Shown piece after piece: positions 44,354 through 45,683 of a DNA stretch of 45,683 nucleotides. The notes below the pieces were generated by a model. That model saw only the letters and a list, made by a program, of their open reading frames with translations, ran no database searches and was not told where the DNA came from. Position numbers and translations under genes: made by a program. The stretch's first letter is position 1; the number at the start of each line of letters is the position of its first letter. This DNA comes from an uncultured Anaerobutyricum sp. (lineage in GTDB: Bacteria; Bacillota; Clostridia; Lachnospirales; Lachnospiraceae), in the NCBI RefSeq assembly GCF_934307085.1, contig NZ_CAKRCF010000025.1, positions 1 through 45,683 on the forward strand. The letters are read 5' to 3'.

Positions 44354-45433
44354 TTAAAACAAATCCAGCATATTATCAAGATATATCGCTTCTCTAATAT
44401 GTATCTGATATTCCGGCTTAACCATATAATAAAGCAGAAATTCCAGCACCAATGCACTGCCAAGTCCCCGTCCTTCAATTTTAAAATTGGAAAATCCCCT
44501 CGGCAGATACCGGTTTTGAATATCTTCTATCCCGATAAATCCCGGATTCGTCATCGCTTTTGAAAAGCGATATCCTTCCTCGGCATTCGGGGCAGCACAG
44601 TGATGTTCCGGGCAGTTCTCTCCCAAGTTCTTCTGGCTTACGGTCTCATAGCAACGTTTTCTGTCCCTACAGCCAAACCAACAACATTCGTTGCATAGAA
44701 ATTCTACTTTGTCTTTTTCTGTTTGCGTTAATGTATCTAACTTGTCAAAAGATTTGTTTAGGCGAAAGTCTGGGACAACATATTGAAAATCTTCTCTTTT
44801 TACTTCTTTTAAAAATTCATGAAAATCTGTTAGAACTTTTGTTGTAGAAGAAACAAAATAGAGGTTAAGATAGTTCTTTTTTAAATAGTCTAATAAAAGG
44901 TCTGAATGGACGATAACTCCATTTTGTATTATTTTATTCTTCACATTATTATTCTTGATATCTTTTTCGCCTTCATTCTGTTTGTTTCCATTTATACTTG
45001 TATTCTGTGTATTTTTATTTATATTTTCATTTTTTACATTTGGGGTTAACATACTTTTATTTTGCATATTAGAGCTTGATACACTTTCACTTTGTGTATT
45101 TCCTATTTCTTCAAACAATCTGCAAAGAGCATTGCATTTTTTATCTAAAAGGTGTTCTTCCCTAAGCAACGAATTACTAAACGTCAGTCGGGCAGAAATT
45201 CCATATTCCTGCATTAACGCTAATACTTCCTGCGGCTCATTATCTCCAAACCCGGCACGTCCTCCTCCCCAGATACAATCTGCAGGAGCACCATAGATAG
45301 AACCGATATCACACCAATCGTAAAAATATTCTCTATGTTCTCGAAATAATGGTAAAAATACTTTATACAGTTCATAAAACTCAAATAATCCTGGAAGGTG
45401 GTAATATGCTATACTTCTCTGTAATTTATTCAT
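44354..45433 (-). CDS. uncharacterised Cys-rich protein resembling U32/TIM-barrel family, with Asn/Lys-rich insert
   Basis: A 359-residue cytoplasmic protein; I do not recognise it as a named family. The segments YVVPDFRLNKSFDKL, NRYLPRGFSNFKIEGRGLGS and IYGAPADCIWGGGRAGFG resemble U32-type or related TIM-barrel proteins. Seven Cys cluster at 247, 250, 251, 255, 261, 274 and 279 (LCNECCWFGCRDRKRCYE, then CPEHHC), a plausible iron-sulphur or zinc site. Residues about 112-166 form a low-complexity Asn/Lys/Ser-rich insert that splits the fold (Q/N-rich, unlike the rest). The ATG at 45433 overlaps the stop of a short leader ORF. Function is not predicted. Confidence 0.75.
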   Translation of the reverse strand: MNKLQRSIAYYHLPGLFEFYELYKVFLPLFREHREYFYDWCDIGSIYGAPADCIWGGGRAGFGDNEPQEVLALMQEYGISARLTFSNSLLREEHLLDKKCNALCRLFEEIGNTQSESVSSSNMQNKSMLTPNVKNENINKNTQNTSINGNKQNEGEKDIKNNNVKNKIIQNGVIVHSDLLLDYLKKNYLNLYFVSSTTKVLTDFHEFLKEVKREDFQYVVPDFRLNKSFDKLDTLTQTEKDKVEFLCNECCWFGCRDRKRCYETVSQKNLGENCPEHHCAAPNAEEGYRFSKAMTNPGFIGIEDIQNRYLPRGFSNFKIEGRGLGSALVLEFLLYYMVKPEYQIHIREAIYLDNMLDLF

Positions 45434-45474
45434 AATTTTACCCCATTCTTAATCAGTTTATTGTTTTCGTTCAC
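45430..45474 (-). CDS. possible 14-codon leader ORF overlapping the U32-like gene
   Basis: A GTG-start ORF of 14 codons (VNENNKLIKNGVKL) with AGAGGAGAG 9 nt upstream, ending TGA that overlaps the next ATG (ATGA). It may be a translational leader, or a short remnant left when the neighbouring TnpB element inserted. It has no match to a known peptide. Confidence 0.3.
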   Translation of the reverse strand: MNENNKLIKNGVKL

Positions 45475-45541
45475 AACTACACTCTCCTCTACTTCTTCAT
45501 ACTTCTTTGGAAATTACTATCATACGCTTCGTTAACATGAA
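45434..45541. other. flank of the TnpB element
   Basis: About 108 nt that presumably belong to the original chromosome next to the element's right end. On the minus strand one frame reads SLHVNEAYDSNFQRSMKK and stops just before the leader ORF, which could be the tail of a truncated gene. The first bases outside the element (TTCATGTTAACGAAGC, minus strand) would be the guide segment of the omega RNA if the boundary is correct. Confidence 0.35.
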
Positions 45542-45683
45542 GTGACATGCTCCCACCACTTAAATCATAGATTTTGAAGTGGGGGCTTCTTGCTCAATGG
45601 CTCTATTGAGCCAAGTATCTACAAGCTATCCTCGCGTGCCCCGCGATTCTTTTGCCCGGATACGGGCATATTTTCTTATTATC
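45542..45683 (-). ncRNA. right end and omega RNA (reRNA) of an IS200/IS605-type TnpB element, truncated by the window
   Basis: Four stem-loops follow one another: CCACTT/AAGTGG with extra C-G pairs (45552-45580), GCTCAAT/ATTGAGC with 6-nt loop (45592-45611), TCGCG/CGCGA with 5-nt loop (45632-45646) and GCCCG/CGGGC with GATA loop (45654-45667). The AAGCCCCCACTT plus GTGGTGGGAGCATGTCAC end on the minus strand matches the style of right ends of tnpB elements, where the omega RNA scaffold precedes the guide. The exact boundary is estimated. Confidence 0.65.
45603..45683 (-). CDS. tnpB: probable C-terminal tail of TnpB, open to the window edge
   Basis: A 26-codon reading frame on the minus strand, open to the window end, closes with TAG inside the second hairpin. 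Its residues (RIAGHARIACRYLAQ at the end) resemble the C-terminal tails that in TnpB genes overlap the omega RNA. Another frame is also open at the edge, so the assignment rests on the surrounding structure. The gene itself lies outside the window. Confidence 0.4.
   Translation of the reverse strand, partial: DNKKICPYPGKRIAGHARIACRYLAQ

Noticed and set aside
1..45683. CRISPR array or prophage
   Set aside because: No regular direct repeats with spacers, and no phage structural or integrase genes were found.

Overview
The window reads as about 46 kb of a low-GC Gram-positive anaerobe, most likely a gut Lachnospiraceae (genus not resolvable from sequence alone). The support is lipoproteins with short lipoboxes, very regular AGGAGG ribosome-binding sites, PTG-type sortase signals, Spy0128-like pilins, BMP-family nucleoside ABC transport, a SEC-C methionine aminopeptidase and a gap-pgk-tpiA-gpmI cluster. 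Nearly everything is on the minus strand, so operons read from high to low coordinates; the only clear plus-strand gene is a PHP phosphatase at 40368-41183. No tRNA, rRNA, CRISPR or prophage was seen.

Layout. 1-6.7 kb: a small secreted Fn3 protein with an unusual 24-bp terminator hairpin, then a five-gene sortase pilus operon in the order tip adhesin, SipA-like protein, major pilin, class B sortase, minor pilin. This is the same order as the streptococcal FCT pilus island, and the SipA homologue has the same loss of the signal-peptidase Ser and Lys (Asp35, Gly72). 6.7-15 kb: an orphan acyl-CoA-synthetase-like ligase, an XRE-type regulator with a large unidentified C-terminal part, and a 1585-residue secreted transglutaminase-like protein with Cys-rich repeats and bacterial Ig-like repeats. 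15.2-18.7 kb: the secG-rnr-smpB housekeeping group. 18.7-25.3 kb: a nucleoside (BMP/Nup type) ABC transporter with two different BMP lipoproteins, one at each end. 25.4-27.6 kb: a free-standing enolase and a cytidylate-kinase-like gene that is the last gene of the branched-chain amino-acid type (liv) operon, 27.7-32.5 kb. 32.9-34.8 kb: methionine aminopeptidase and a secreted L,D-transpeptidase. 35-40.1 kb: gap-pgk-tpiA-gpmI with a hairpin or terminator in each intercistronic gap and a 5'-terminal stem-loop on the predicted gap mRNA. 40.4-44.1 kb: a PHP phosphatase, then a phosphate-binding lipoprotein of permuted PstS order translationally coupled to a Na/Pi cotransporter. 44.3-45.7 kb: a Cys-rich U32-like protein with an Asn/Lys-rich insert, then the right end of an IS200/IS605-type TnpB element, with four consecutive stem-loops that look like its omega RNA; the element continues beyond the window.

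How it fits together: a transport and central-carbon stretch (nucleosides, amino acids, phosphate, lower glycolysis) beside a surface-adhesion stretch (pilus, Fn3 protein, transglutaminase-like giant protein). The most notable items are the complete FCT-like pilus operon with a catalytically altered signal peptidase, the PstS-like/Na-Pi cotransporter coupling, the omega-RNA-bearing transposon end and several strong hairpins that the genes do not explain.
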